64,000 nt of DNA from Mytilus californianus (taxonomy: Eukaryota > Mollusca > Bivalvia > Mytilida > Mytilidae), in contig NW_026262734.1 of assembly GCF_021869535.1 (NCBI RefSeq), positions 80,972,339-81,036,338 on the forward strand. The letters run 5' to 3'. Below, piece by piece: positions 27,957-41,335 of this stretch. The notes under the pieces were generated by a model, which was given only the letters and a program-made list of their open reading frames with translations, was not told the DNA's origin and ran no database searches. The position numbers and the translations under genes are program-made. Numbering within the stretch: position 1 is the first letter of the stretch; every line of letters begins with the position of its first letter.

Positions 27957-29703
27957 TGTAACTTTTCTTTACATTTAAAGTACATTTAATACTTATAGAA
28001 GAATAATGTATGGTTAAAAAACTTCAAAAACTTCAAATTGGTTGAAAAAAATGCATGTTTATGTAAGGCTTCCCTTAATTCGAAAATCTCTATTTTCAGG
28101 CACAGGCTCATATAAATTTGACTTTTGAATAACTGTAATAAATCTGATAAATCAAATGAGTGTTCCGTTGCTTTTAATACTTATTATATTAAATTCAAGA
28201 GTATTTAAAAAGCAAATTTTTGCAATATTTAAATTTTTTAGGCCAAAATCTTGACAGTTGAAAATATTTGATTTAAACGTCAAAAATAAACATCCAAATT
28301 TCAATATTAAAATGGCCCTAGTTTCTATAATATATATCCTATGGCCATGAAACTTGGCCAACTATCTTATAATTGCCTAAGCTTAGGTCATGCAAAGTTT
28401 TATTAAAATTGGTCAAGTCTTTCTATCCTATTAGGTCCAAGGACACAGTTATCGTCCTTTGGTTTTCGTTGTCTACGAATATAGTCCCTAGTGTGAACAG
28501 TGTATAACTTGCATTTTTTTTTGATACACTTTCCCAATTTATTTCTTGATATTTTATGCATGAAATATTAAGTAAGGGGATGAAATTACATGTTAAAAAA
28601 ATTTGGGTGCTGAATCTTTATGTTAAGTAGTGATTTGGTCCAGTTAAAAAAGGTCAAAAATTAGAATGTCTGAAGCTGTCAAACTGAATTTTAGCCCCCC
28701 TTAACACAGAATTGTCAATATTTTGAGTTAGAGCTGGTAGAAGTTTCTATAATTTTGATATTATTTGTATCAATAGTAGTACACTACACTGTAAAAATCT
28801 TTTTAAGATAGAGCAGGTGTGATTTTTTTAATTTGAATTTATTGTCTAAAAGAAATGCACTAAGAAATAACTGTGTTCTCGAGCCTAAGAGATGAATTCC
28901 GTAAATGTAGATTCTGTACTTTGGCAACTTTCCTGAATGGTTTGCTGGTTTCAATTTGTCAAACTCAATAAAAGTAAAGCATTTACATCTTTGTTTGACA
29001 GAAATTCTGTTTAAATGTCCCATTTTGGCATTATACAGCTAAAATAAGCATTTTAAAGCAGTTTCCATTTTATGCCTAAGAGCCATGCTGACTTTCTATC
29101 TGACAGCTTTTTATGTTCCTGATATTTGTGTTTCTATGCTTAAATCAAATTTAATTAACCATTTGTGAACTCGGAATCTAGAGAAAAGTAGATTATCACA
29201 GAAAAAATGTGCAGAATATTTGTATTTATGTCCCTAGTTAAACAGCCTGTTTGATGTATGTGAAATGTGAAGAGCTTTGTACATAAAATCTGTAGTCCAT
29301 CACAAATATTTCACTAAATCTGTAAAAAAAACACTTTACAATGATCAGTACACCCTATTCATTTCATATGCTACCATAATTTTCTTCTTTAGGATAGTAA
29401 GTGGTTCAAATATATGCCAAATGAGACTAAAACTACATGCAAGTTTTCCATTGAAAAGTGAAAAACTGGTCATCAGACCATTCTGTCTGCAAAAAAAAGT
29501 TGAATTCAAGAGTCCTTTTGCAATTAGACTTCTTGTATCATGACATCTTAGCATAGAAATGAGCAAAAAGTAACAAATTTCAATTTCTTATAGCCTCTGT
29601 GTGCATTTTTATATGTAAATATGGGCTACGGCCTAAATCGACTCTAAATAATTCTCAGTCTTACATGGCCTAAGACCATTTTATACTCATGTGGTATGCT
29701 TTT
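27957..29703. repeat. Macrosatellite unit 17
   Basis: Markers: G start, 344 T, 400-401 GG, 567 G, 901 G with a private A at 907, 1174 G, 1690 A. It has another private G-to-A near 28882. Confidence 0.95.
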
Positions 29704-31451
29704 TGTAACTTTTCTTTACATTTAAAGTACATTTAATACTTATAGAAGAATAATGTATGGTTAAAAAACTTCAAAAACTTCAAATTGGTTGAAAAAAATG
29801 CATGTTTATGTAAGGCTTCCCTTAATTCGAAAATCTCTATTTTCAGGCACAGGCTCATATAAATTTGACTTTTGAATAACTGTAATAAATCTGATAAATC
29901 AAATGAGTGTTCCGTTGCTTTTAATACTTATTATATTAAATTCAAGAGTATTTAAAAAGCAAATTTTTGCAATATTTAAATTTTTTAGGCCAAAATCTTG
30001 ACAGTTGAAAATATTTGATTTAAACGTCAAAAATAAATATCCAAATTTCAATATTAAAATGGCCCTAGTTTCTATAATATATATCCTATGGCCATGAAAC
30101 TTGGCCAACTATCTTATAATTGCCTAAGCTTAGGTCATGCAAAGTTTTATTAAAATTGGTCAAGTCTTTCTATCCTATTAGGTCCAAGGACACAGTTATC
30201 GTCCTTTGGTTTTCGTTGTCTACGAATATAGTCCCTAGTGTGAACAGTGTATAACTTGCATTTTTTTTTTATACACTTTCCCAATTTATTTCTTGATATT
30301 TTATGCATGAAATATTAAGTAAGGGGATGAAATTACATGTTAAAAAAATTTGGGTGCTGAATCTTTATGTTAAGTAGTGATTTGGTCCAGTTAAAAAAGG
30401 TCAAAAATTAGAATGTCTGAAGCTGTCAAACTGAATTTTAGCCCCCCTTAACACAGAATTGTCAATATTTTGAGTTAGAGCTGGTAGAAGTTTCTATAAT
30501 TTTGATATTATTTGTATCAATAGTAGTACACTACACTGTAAAAATCTTTTTAAGATAGAGCAGGTGTGATTTTTTTAATTTGAATTTATTGTCTAAAAGA
30601 AATGCACTACGAAATAACTGTGTTCTCGGGCCTAAGAGATGAATTCCGTAAATGTAGATTCTGTACTTTGGCAACTTTCCTGAATGGTTTGCTGGTTTCA
30701 ATTTGTCAAACTCAATAAAAGTAAAGCATTTACATCTTTGTTTGACAGAAATTCTGTTTAAATGTCCCATTTTGGCATTATACAGCTAAAATAAGCATTT
30801 TAAAGCAGTTTCCATTTTATGCCTAAGAGCCATGCTGACTTTCTATCTGACAGCTTTTTATGTTCCTGATATTTGTGTTTCTATGCTTAAATCAAATTTA
30901 ATTAACCATTTGTGAACTCGGAATCTAGAGAAAAGTAGATTATCACAGAAAAAATGTGCAGAATATTTGTATTTATGTCCCTAGTTAAACAGCCTGTTTG
31001 ATGTATGTGAAATGTGAAGAGCTTTGTACATAAAATCTGTAGTCCATCACAAATATTTCACTAAATCTGTAAAAAAAACACTTTACAATGATCAGTACAC
31101 CCTATTCATTTCATATGCTACCATAATTTTCTTCTTTAGGATAGTAAGTGGTTCAAATATATGCCAAATGAGACTAAAACTACATGCAAGTTTTCCATTG
31201 AAAAGTGAAAAACTGGTCATCAGACCATTCTGTCTGCAAAAAAAAGTTGAATTCAAGAGTCCTTTTGCAATTAGACTTCTTGTATCATGACATCTTAGCA
31301 TAGAAATGAGCAAAAAGTAACAAATTTCAATTTCTTATAGCCTCTGTGTGCATTTTTATATGTAAATATGGGCTACGGCCTAAATCGACTCTGAATAATT
31401 CTCAGTCTTACATGGCCTAAGACCATTTTATACTCATGTGGTATGCTTTTT
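29704..31451. repeat. Macrosatellite unit 18
   Basis: Markers: G start, 335 T (shared only with unit 21), 400-401 GG, 412 T, 567 T, 1690 G. This is the first unit carrying 567 T, which persists to unit 23. Confidence 0.95.
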
Positions 31452-33199
31452 TTTAACTTTTCTTTACATTTAAAGTACATTTAATACTTATAGAAGAATA
31501 ATGTATGGTTAAAAAACTTCAAAAACTTCAAATTGGTTGAAAAAAATGCATGTTTATGTAAGGCTTCCCTTAATTCGAAAATCTCTATTTTCAGGCACAG
31601 GCTCATATAAATTTGACTTTTGAATAACTGTAATAAATCTGATAAATCAAATGAGTGTTCCGTTGCTTTTAATACTTATTATATTAAATTCAAGAGTATT
31701 TAAAAAGCAAATTTTTGCAATATTTAAATTTTTTAGGCCAAAATCTTGACAGTTGAAAATATTTGATTTAAACGTCAAAAATAAACATCCAAATTTCAAT
31801 ATTAAAATGGCCCTAGTTTCTATAATATATATCCTATGGCCATGAAACTTGGCCAACTATCTGATAATTGCCTAAGCTTAGGTCATGCAAAGTTTTATTA
31901 AAATTGGTCAAGTCTTTCTATCCTATTAGGTCCAAGGACACAGTTATCGTCCTTTGGTTTTCGTTGTCTACGAATATAGTCCCTAGTGTGAACAGTGTAT
32001 AACTTGCATTTTTTTTTTATACACTTTCCCAATTTATTTCTTGATATTTTATGCATGAAATATTAAGTAAGGGGATGAAATTACATGTTAAAAAAATTTG
32101 GGTGCTGAATCTTTATGTTAAGTAGTGATTTGGTCCAGTTAAAAAAGGTCAAAAATTAGAATGTCTGAAGCTGTCAAACTGAATTTTAGCCCCCCTTAAC
32201 ACAGAATTGTCAATATTTTGAGTTAGAGCTGGTAGAAGTTTCTATAATTTTGATATTATTTGTATCAATAGTAGTACACTACACTGTAAAAATCTTTTTA
32301 AGATAGAGCAGGTGTGATTTTTTTAATTTGAATTTATTGTCTAAAAGAAATGCACTACGAAATAACTGTGTTCTCGGGCCTAAGAGATGAATTCCGTAAA
32401 TGTAGATTCTGTACTTTGGCAACTTTCCTGAATGGTTTGCTGGTTTCAATTTGTCAAACTCAATAAAAGTAAAGCATTTACATCTTTGTTTGACAGAAAT
32501 TCTGTTTAAATGTCCCATTTTGGCATTATACAGCTAAAATAAGCATTTTAAAGCAGTTTCCATTTTATGCCTAAGAGCCATGCTGACTTTCTATCTGACA
32601 GCTTTTTATGTTCCTGATATTTGTGTTTCTATGCTTAAATCAAATTTAATTAACCATTTGTGAACTCGGAATCTAGAGAAAAGTAGATTATCACAGAAAA
32701 AATGTGCAGAATATTTGTATTTATGTCCCTAGTTAAACAGCCTGTTTGATGTATGTGAAATGTGAAGAGCTTTGTACATAAAATCTGTAGTCCATCACAA
32801 ATATTTCACTAAATCTGTAAAAAAAACACTTTACAATGATCAGTACACCCTATTCATTTCATATGCTACCATAATTTTCTTCTTTAGGATAGTAAGTGGT
32901 TCAAATATATGCCAAATGAGACTAAAACTACATGCAAGTTTTCCATTGAAAAGTGAAAAACTGGTCATCAGACCATTCTGTCTGCAAAAAAAAGTTGAAT
33001 TCAAGAGTCCTTTTGCAATTAGACTTCTTGTATCATGACATCTTAGCATAGAAATGAGCAAAAAGTAACAAATTTCAATTTCTTATAGCCTCTGTGTGCA
33101 TTTTTATATGTAAATATGGGCTACGGCCTAAATCGACTCTGAATAATTCTCAGTCTTACATGGCCTAAGACCATTTTATACTCATGTGGTATGCTTTTT
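31452..33199. repeat. Macrosatellite unit 19
   Basis: Markers: T start (8 T), 335 C, 400-401 GG, 412 G, 567 T, 1690 G. Confidence 0.95.
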
Positions 33200-34947
33200 T
33201 TTAACTTTTCTTTACATTTAAAGTACATTTAATACTTATAGAAGAATAATGTATGGTTAAAAAACTTCAAAAACTTCAAATTGGTTGAAAAAAATGCATG
33301 TTTATGTAAGGCTTCCCTTAATTCGAAAATCTCTATTTTCAGGCACAGGCTCATATAAATTTGACTTTTGAATAACTGTAATAAATCTGATAAATCAAAT
33401 GAGTGTTCCGTTGCTTTTAATACTTATTATATTAAATTCAAGAGTATTTAAAAAGCAAATTTTTGCAATATTTAAATTTTTTAGGCCAAAATCTTGACAG
33501 TTGAAAATATTTGATTTAAACGTCAAAAATAAACATCCAAATTTCAATATTAAAATGGCCCTAGTTTCTATAATATATATCCTATGGCCATGAAACTTGG
33601 CCAACTATCTGATAATTGCCTAAGCTTAGGTCATGCAAAGTTTTATTAAAATTGGTCAAGTCTTTCTATCCTATTAGGTCCAAGGACACAGTTATCGTCC
33701 TTTGGTTTTCGTTGTCTACGAATATAGTCCCTAGTGTGAACAGTGTATAACTTGCATTTTTTTTTTATACACTTTCCCAATTTATTTCTTGATATTTTAT
33801 GCATGAAATATTAAGTAAGGGGATGAAATTACATGTTAAAAAAATTTGGGTGCTGAATCTTTATGTTAAGTAGTGATTTGGTCCAGTTAAAAAAGGTCAA
33901 AAATTAGAATGTCTGAAGCTGTCAAACTGAATTTTAGCCCCCCTTAACACAGAATTGTCAATATTTTGAGTTAGAGCTGGTAGAAGTTTCTATAATTTTG
34001 ATATTATTTGTATCAATAGTAGTACACTACACTGTAAAAATCTTTTTAAGATAGAGCAGGTGTGATTTTTTTAATTTGAATTTATTGTCTAAAAGAAATG
34101 CACTACGAAATAACTGTGTTCTCGGGCCTAAGAGATGAATTCCGTAAATGTAGATTCTGTACTTTGGCAACTTTCCTGAATGGTTTGCTGGTTTCAATTT
34201 GTCAAACTCAATAAAAGTAAAGCATTTACATCTTTGTTTGACAGAAATTCTGTTTAAATGTCCCATTTTGGCATTATACAGCTAAAATAAGCATTTTAAA
34301 GCAGTTTCCATTTTATGCCTAAGAGCCATGCTGACTTTCTATCTGACAGCTTTTTATGTTCCTGATATTTGTGTTTCTATGCTTAAATCAAATTTAATTA
34401 ACCATTTGTGAACTCGGAATCTAGAGAAAAGTAGATTATCACAGAAAAAATGTGCAGAATATTTGTATTTATGTCCCTAGTTAAACAGCCTGTTTGATGT
34501 ATGTGAAATGTGAAGAGCTTTGTACATAAAATCTGTAGTCCATCACAAATATTTCACTAAATCTGTAAAAAAAACACTTTACAATGATCAGTACACCCTA
34601 TTCATTTCATATGCTACCATAATTTTCTTCTTTAGGATAGTAAGTGGTTCAAATATATGCCAAATGAGACTAAAACTACATGCAAGTTTTCCATTGAAAA
34701 GTGAAAAACTGGTCATCAGACCATTCTGTCTGCAAAAAAAAGTTGAATTCAAGAGTCCTTTTGCAATTAGACTTCTTGTATCATGACATCTTAGCATAGA
34801 AATGAGCAAAAAGTAACAAATTTCAATTTCTTATAGCCTCTGTGTGCATTTTTATATGTAAATATGGGCTACGGCCTAAATCGACTCTAAATAATTCTCA
34901 GTCTTACATGGCCTAAGACCATTTTATACTCATGTGGTATGCTTTTT
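33200..34947. repeat. Macrosatellite unit 20
   Basis: Markers: T start (8 T), 335 C, 400-401 GG, 412 G, 567 T, 1690 A. Its right junction is the only one pairing 1690 A with a T-start unit. Confidence 0.95.
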
Positions 34948-36695
34948 TTTAACTTTTCTTTACATTTAAAGTACATTTAATACTTATAGAAGAATAATGT
35001 ATGGTTAAAAAACTTCAAAAACTTCAAATTGGTTGAAAAAAATGCATGTTTATGTAAGGCTTCCCTTAATTCGAAAATCTCTATTTTCAGGCACAGGCTC
35101 ATATAAATTTGACTTTTGAATAACTGTAATAAATCTGATAAATCAAATGAGTGTTCCGTTGCTTTTAATACTTATTATATTAAATTCAAGAGTATTTAAA
35201 AAGCAAATTTTTGCAATATTTAAATTTTTTAGGCCAAAATCTTGACAGTTGAAAATATTTGATTTAAACGTCAAAAATAAATATCCAAATTTCAATATTA
35301 AAATGGCCCTAGTTTCTATAATATATATCCTATGGCCATGAAACTTGGCCAACTATCTTATAATTGCCTAAGCTTAGGTCATGCAAAGTTTTATTAAAAT
35401 TGGTCAAGTCTTTCTATCCTATTAGGTCCAAGGACACAGTTATCGTCCTTTGGTTTTCGTTGTCTACGAATATAGTCCCTAGTGTGAACAGTGTATAACT
35501 TGCATTTTTTTTTTATACACTTTCCCAATTTATTTCTTGATATTTTATGCATGAAATATTAAGTAAGGGGATGAAATTACATGTTAAAAAAATTTGGGTG
35601 CTGAATCTTTATGTTAAGTAGTGATTTGGTCCAGTTAAAAAAGGTCAAAAATTAGAATGTCTGAAGCTGTCAAACTGAATTTTAGCCCCCCTTAACACAG
35701 AATTGTCAATATTTTGAGTTAGAGCTGGTAGAAGTTTCTATAATTTTGATATTATTTGTATCAATAGTAGTACACTACACTGTAAAAATCTTTTTAAGAT
35801 AGAGCAGGTGTGATTTTTTTAATTTGAATTTATTGTCTAAAAGAAATGCACTACGAAATAACTGTGTTCTCGGGCCTAAGAGATGAATTCCGTAAATGTA
35901 GATTCTGTACTTTGGCAACTTTCCTGAATGGTTTGCTGGTTTCAATTTGTCAAACTCAATAAAAGTAAAGCATTTACATCTTTGTTTGACAGAAATTCTG
36001 TTTAAATGTCCCATTTTGGCATTATACAGCTAAAATAAGCATTTTAAAGCAGTTTCCATTTTATGCCTAAGAGCCATGCTGACTTTCTATCTGACAGCTT
36101 TTTATGTTCCTGATATTTGTGTTTCTATGCTTAAATCAAATTTAATTAACCATTTGTGAACTCGGAATCTAGAGAAAAGTAGATTATCACAGAAAAAATG
36201 TGCAGAATATTTGTATTTATGTCCCTAGTTAAACAGCCTGTTTGATGTATGTGAAATGTGAAGAGCTTTGTACATAAAATCTGTAGTCCATCACAAATAT
36301 TTCACTAAATCTGTAAAAAAAACACTTTACAATGATCAGTACACCCTATTCATTTCATATGCTACCATAATTTTCTTCTTTAGGATAGTAAGTGGTTCAA
36401 ATATATGCCAAATGAGACTAAAACTACATGCAAGTTTTCCATTGAAAAGTGAAAAACTGGTCATCAGACCATTCTGTCTGCAAAAAAAAGTTGAATTCAA
36501 GAGTCCTTTTGCAATTAGACTTCTTGTATCATGACATCTTAGCATAGAAATGAGCAAAAAGTAACAAATTTCAATTTCTTATAGCCTCTGTGTGCATTTT
36601 TATATGTAAATATGGGCTACGGCCTAAATCGACTCTGAATAATTCTCAGTCTTACATGGCCTAAGACCATTTTATACTCATGTGGTATGCTTTTT
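34948..36695. repeat. Macrosatellite unit 21
   Basis: Markers: T start (8 T), 335 T, 400-401 GG, 412 T, 567 T, 1690 G. It mirrors unit 18 except at the start. Confidence 0.95.
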
Positions 36696-38443
36696 TTTAA
36701 CTTTTCTTTACATTTAAAGTACATTTAATACTTATAGAAGAATAATGTATGGTTAAAAAACTTCAAAAACTTCAAATTGGTTGAAAAAAATGCATGTTTA
36801 TGTAAGGCTTCCCTTAATTCGAAAATCTCTATTTTCAGGCACAGGCTCATATAAATTTGACTTTTGAATAACTGTAATAAATCTGATAAATCAAATGAGT
36901 GTTCCGTTGCTTTTAATACTTATTATATTAAATTCAAGAGTATTTAAAAAGCAAATTTTTGCAATATTTAAATTTTTTAGGCCAAAATCTTGACAGTTGA
37001 AAATATTTGATTTAAACGTCAAAAATAAACATCCAAATTTCAATATTAAAATGGCCCTAGTTTCTATAATATATATCCTATGGCCATGAAACTTAACCAA
37101 CTATCTGATAATTGCCTAAGCTTAGGTCATGCAAAGTTTTATTAAAATTGGTCAAGTCTTTCTATCCTATTAGGTCCAAGGACACAGTTATCGTCCTTTG
37201 GTTTTCGTTGTCTACGAATATAGTCCCTAGTGTGAACAGTGTATAACTTGCATTTTTTTTTTATACACTTTCCCAATTTATTTCTTGATATTTTATGCAT
37301 GAAATATTAAGTAAGGGGATGAAATTACATGTTAAAAAAATTTGGGTGCTGAATCTTTATGTTAAGTAGTGATTTGGTCCAGTTAAAAAAGGTCAAAAAT
37401 TAGAATGTCTGAAGCTGTCAAACTGAATTTTAGCCCCCCTTAACACAGAATTGTCAATATTTTGAGTTAGAGCTGGTAGAAGTTTCTATAATTTTGATAT
37501 TATTTGTATCAATAGTAGTACACTACACTGTAAAAATCTTTTTAAGATAGAGCAGGTGTGATTTTTTTAATTTGAATTTATTGTCTAAAAGAAATGCACT
37601 ACGAAATAACTGTGTTCTCGGGCCTAAGAGATGAATTCCGTAAATGTAGATTCTGTACTTTGGCAACTTTCCTGAATGGTTTGCTGGTTTCAATTTGTCA
37701 AACTCAATAAAAGTAAAGCATTTACATCTTTGTTTGACAGAAATTCTGTTTAAATGTCCCATTTTGGCATTATACAGCTAAAATAAGCATTTTAAAGCAG
37801 TTTCCATTTTATGCCTAAGAGCCATGCTGACTTTCTATCTGACAGCTTTTTATGTTCCTGATATTTGTGTTTCTATGCTTAAATCAAATTTAATTAACCA
37901 TTTGTGAACTCGGAATCTAGAGAAAAGTAGATTATCACAGAAAAAATGTGCAGAATATTTGTATTTATGTCCCTAGTTAAACAGCCTGTTTGATGTATGT
38001 GAAATGTGAAGAGCTTTGTACATAAAATCTGTAGTCCATCACAAATATTTCACTAAATCTGTAAAAAAAACACTTTACAATGATCAGTACACCCTATTCA
38101 TTTCATATGCTACCATAATTTTCTTCTTTAGGATAGTAAGTGGTTCAAATATATGCCAAATGAGACTAAAACTACATGCAAGTTTTCCATTGAAAAGTGA
38201 AAAACTGGTCATCAGACCATTCTGTCTGCAAAAAAAAGTTGAATTCAAGAGTCCTTTTGCAATTAGACTTCTTGTATCATGACATCTTAGCATAGAAATG
38301 AGCAAAAAGTAACAAATTTCAATTTCTTATAGCCTCTGTGTGCATTTTTATATGTAAATATGGGCTACGGCCTAAATCGACTCTGAATAATTCTCAGTCT
38401 TACATGGCCTAAGACCATTTTATACTCATGTGGTATGCTTTTT
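36696..38443. repeat. Macrosatellite unit 22
   Basis: Markers: T start (8 T), 335 C, 400-401 AA, 412 G, 567 T, 1690 G. It mirrors unit 19 except for AA at 400-401. Confidence 0.95.
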
Positions 38444-40190
38444 TTTAACTTTTCTTTACATTTAAAGTACATTTAATACTTATAGAAGAATAATGTATGG
38501 TTAAAAAACTTCAAAAACTTCAAATTGGTTGAAAAAAATGCATGTTTATGTAAGGCTTCCCTTAATTCGAAAATCTCTATTTTCAGGCACAGGCTCATAT
38601 AAATTTGACTTTTGAATAACTGTAATAAATCTGATAAATCAAATGAGTGTTCCGTTGCTTTTAATACTTATTATATTAAATTCAAGAGTATTTAAAAAGC
38701 AAATTTTTGCAATATTTAAATTTTTTAGGCCAAAATCTTGACAGTTGAAAATATTTGATTTAAACGTCAAAAATAAACATCCAAATTTCAATATTAAAAT
38801 GGCCCTAGTTTCTATAATATATATCCTATGGCCATGAAACTTAACCAACTATCTGATAATTGCCTAAGCTTAGGTCATGCAAAGTTTTATTAAAATTGGT
38901 CAAGTCTTTCTATCCTATTAGGTCCAAGGACACAGTTATCGTCCTTTGGTTTTCGTTGTCTACGAATATAGTCCCTAGTGTGAACAGTGTATAACTTGCA
39001 TTTTTTTTTTATACACTTTCCCAATTTATTTCTTGATATTTTATGCATGAAATATTAAGTAAGGGGATGAAATTACATGTTAAAAAAATTTGGGTGCTGA
39101 ATCTTTATGTTAAGTAGTGATTTGGTCCAGTTAAAAAAGGTCAAAAATTAGAATGTCTGAAGCTGTCAAACTGAATTTTAGCCCCCCTTAACACAGAATT
39201 GTCAATATTTTGAGTTAGAGCTGGTAGAAGTTTCTATAATTTTGATATTATTTGTATCAATAGTAGTACACTACACTGTAAAAATCTTTTTAAGATAGAG
39301 CAGGTGTGATTTTTTTAATTTGAATTTATTGTCTAAAAGAAATGCACTACGAAATAACTGTGTTCTCGGGCCTAAGAGATGAATTCCGTAAATGTAGATT
39401 CTGTACTTTGGCAACTTTCCTGAATGGTTTGCTGGTTTCAATTTGTCAAACTCAATAAAAGTAAAGCATTTACATCTTTGTTTGACAGAAATTCTGTTTA
39501 AATGTCCCATTTTGGCATTATACAGCTAAAATAAGCATTTTAAAGCAGTTTCCATTTTATGCCTAAGAGCCATGCTGACTTTCTATCTGACAGCTTTTTA
39601 TGTTCCTGATATTTGTGTTTCTATGCTTAAATCAAATTTAATTAACCATTTGTGAACTCGGAATCTAGAGAAAAGTAGATTATCACAGAAAAAATGTGCA
39701 GAATATTTGTATTTATGTCCCTAGTTAAACAGCCTGTTTGATGTATGTGAAATGTGAAGAGCTTTGTACATAAAATCTGTAGTCCATCACAAATATTTCA
39801 CTAAATCTGTAAAAAAAACACTTTACAATGATCAGTACACCCTATTCATTTCATATGCTACCATAATTTTCTTCTTTAGGATAGTAAGTGGTTCAAATAT
39901 ATGCCAAATGAGACTAAAACTACATGCAAGTTTTCCATTGAAAAGTGAAAAACTGGTCATCAGACCATTCTGTCTGCAAAAAAAAGTTGAATTCAAGAGT
40001 CCTTTTGCAATTAGACTTCTTGTATCATGACATCTTAGCATAGAAATGAGCAAAAAGTAACAAATTTCAATTTCTTATAGCCTCTGTGTGCATTTTTATA
40101 TGTAAATATGGGCTACGGCCTAAATCGACTCTAAATAATTCTCAGTCTTACATGGCCTAAGACCATTTTATACTCATGTGGTATGCTTTT
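38444..40190. repeat. Macrosatellite unit 23
   Basis: Markers: T start (8 T), 335 C, 400-401 AA, 412 G, 567 T, 1690 A. It mirrors unit 20 except for AA at 400-401. Confidence 0.95.
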
Positions 40191-41118
40191 TGTAACTTTT
40201 CTTTACATTTAAAGTACATTTAATACTTATAGAAGAATAATGTATGGTTAAAAAACTTCAAAAACTTCAAATTGGTTGAAAAAAATGCATGTTTATGTAA
40301 GGCTTCCCTTAATTCGAAAATCTCTATTTTCAGGCACAGGCTCATATAAATTTGACTTTTGAATAACTGTAATAAATCTGATAAATCAAATGAGTGTTCC
40401 GTTGCTTTTAATACTTATTATATTAAATTCAAGAGTATTTAAAAAGCAAATTTTTGCAATATTTAAATTTTTTAGGCCAAAATCTTGACAGTTGAAAATA
40501 TTTGATTTAAACGTCAAAAATAAACATCCAAATTTCAATATTAAAATGGCCCTAGTTTCTATAATATATATCCTATGGCCATGAAACTTGGCCAACTATC
40601 TTATAATTGTCTAAGCTTAGGTCATGCAAAGTTTTATTAAAATTGGTCAAGTCTTTCTATCCTATTAGGTCCAAGGACACAGTTATCGTCCTTTGGTTTT
40701 CGTTGTCTACGAATATAGTCCCTAGTGTGAACAGTGTATAACTTGCATTTTTTTTTGATACACTTTCCCAATTTATTTCTTGATATTTTATGCATGAAAT
40801 ATTAAGTAAGGGGATGAAATTACATTTAAAAAAATTTGGGTGCTGAATCTTTATGTTAAGTAGTGATTTGGTCCAGTTAAAAAAGGTCAAAAATTAGAAT
40901 GTCTGAAGCTGTCAAACTGAATTTTAGCCTCCCTTAACACAGAATTGTCAATATTTTGAGTTAGAGCTGGTAGAAGTTTCTATAATTTTGATATTATTTG
41001 TATCAATAGTAGTACACTACACTGTAAAAATCTTTTTAAGATAGAGCAGGTGTGATTTTTTTAATTTGAATTTATTGTCTAAAAGAAATGCACTACGAAA
41101 TAACTGTGTTCTCGGGCC
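40191..41118. repeat. Macrosatellite unit 24, truncated
   Basis: Markers: G start, 400-401 GG, 412 T, 567 G. Only the first 928 bp are present; identity with other units stops after CTCGGGCC. Changes not seen elsewhere are a C-to-T near 40610, loss of a G near 40826 and a C-to-T in the C-run near 40930. The lost G opens a 77-codon minus-strand frame (40657-40890) that exists in no other unit, so that frame is an artefact of decay. Confidence 0.95.
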
Positions 41119-41335
41119 AAAAGCTCAAACACATCAAACGAATTGATAACAACTGTCATATTCCTGACTTGGTACGGGCATTTGCTTATGTAGATGGATT
41201 GAACCTGGTTTTATAGCTAGCTAAACCTCTCACTTGTATGACAGTTGCATCAAATTCCATTATATTGACAACGATGCGTGAACAAAACAAACAGACACAA
41301 TACTGAAGATATTGAACCCGGACCCCATTACGAGT
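41119..41335 (-). mobile_element. Interspersed-element tail fragment at the array edge
   Basis: The stretch containing CCTGACTTGGTAC, AACCTGGTTTTATAGC and CTTGTATGACAG is a dispersed tail I recognise from mussel sequence. Its reverse-complement relative is visible at about 61260-61320 (AACCAGGTTCAA, GTACCAAGTCAGGA). A 62-codon minus-strand ORF here is a shadow. The fragment directly abuts the broken macrosatellite unit. Confidence 0.6.

Larger units (their letters stand above)
1..41118. repeat. Macrosatellite array, ~1747-bp unit, 23.5 copies
   Basis: The same AT-rich unit recurs head to tail with a spacing of 1746-1748 bp: 23 full units and a final 928-bp unit. The phase is arbitrary because the array runs off the left edge. 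Copies differ by only a few substitutions and single-base indels. Sites that vary in more than one unit, numbered in unit 1: base 2 (G, or T with a run of 7 or 8 T), 335 C/T, 344 T/G, 400-401 AA/GG, 412 T/G, 427 T/G, 567 G/T, 901 and 907 G..C/A..T, 1174 G/T, 1690 G/A. No tRNA, 5S, U-snRNA or histone signature is seen. Small ORFs of 69, 79, 88 and 73 codons recur simply because the copies are alike. The right end is abrupt and falls in mid-unit next to dispersed-element remnants. I do not recognise the unit as a described family; a long satellite is the plain reading, and a transposon-derived satellite remains possible. Confidence 0.97.

Noticed and set aside
196..41118. The regular array as a CRISPR or similar spaced repeat
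   Set aside because: The repeat is contiguous with no unique spacers, and the DNA is eukaryotic in character.
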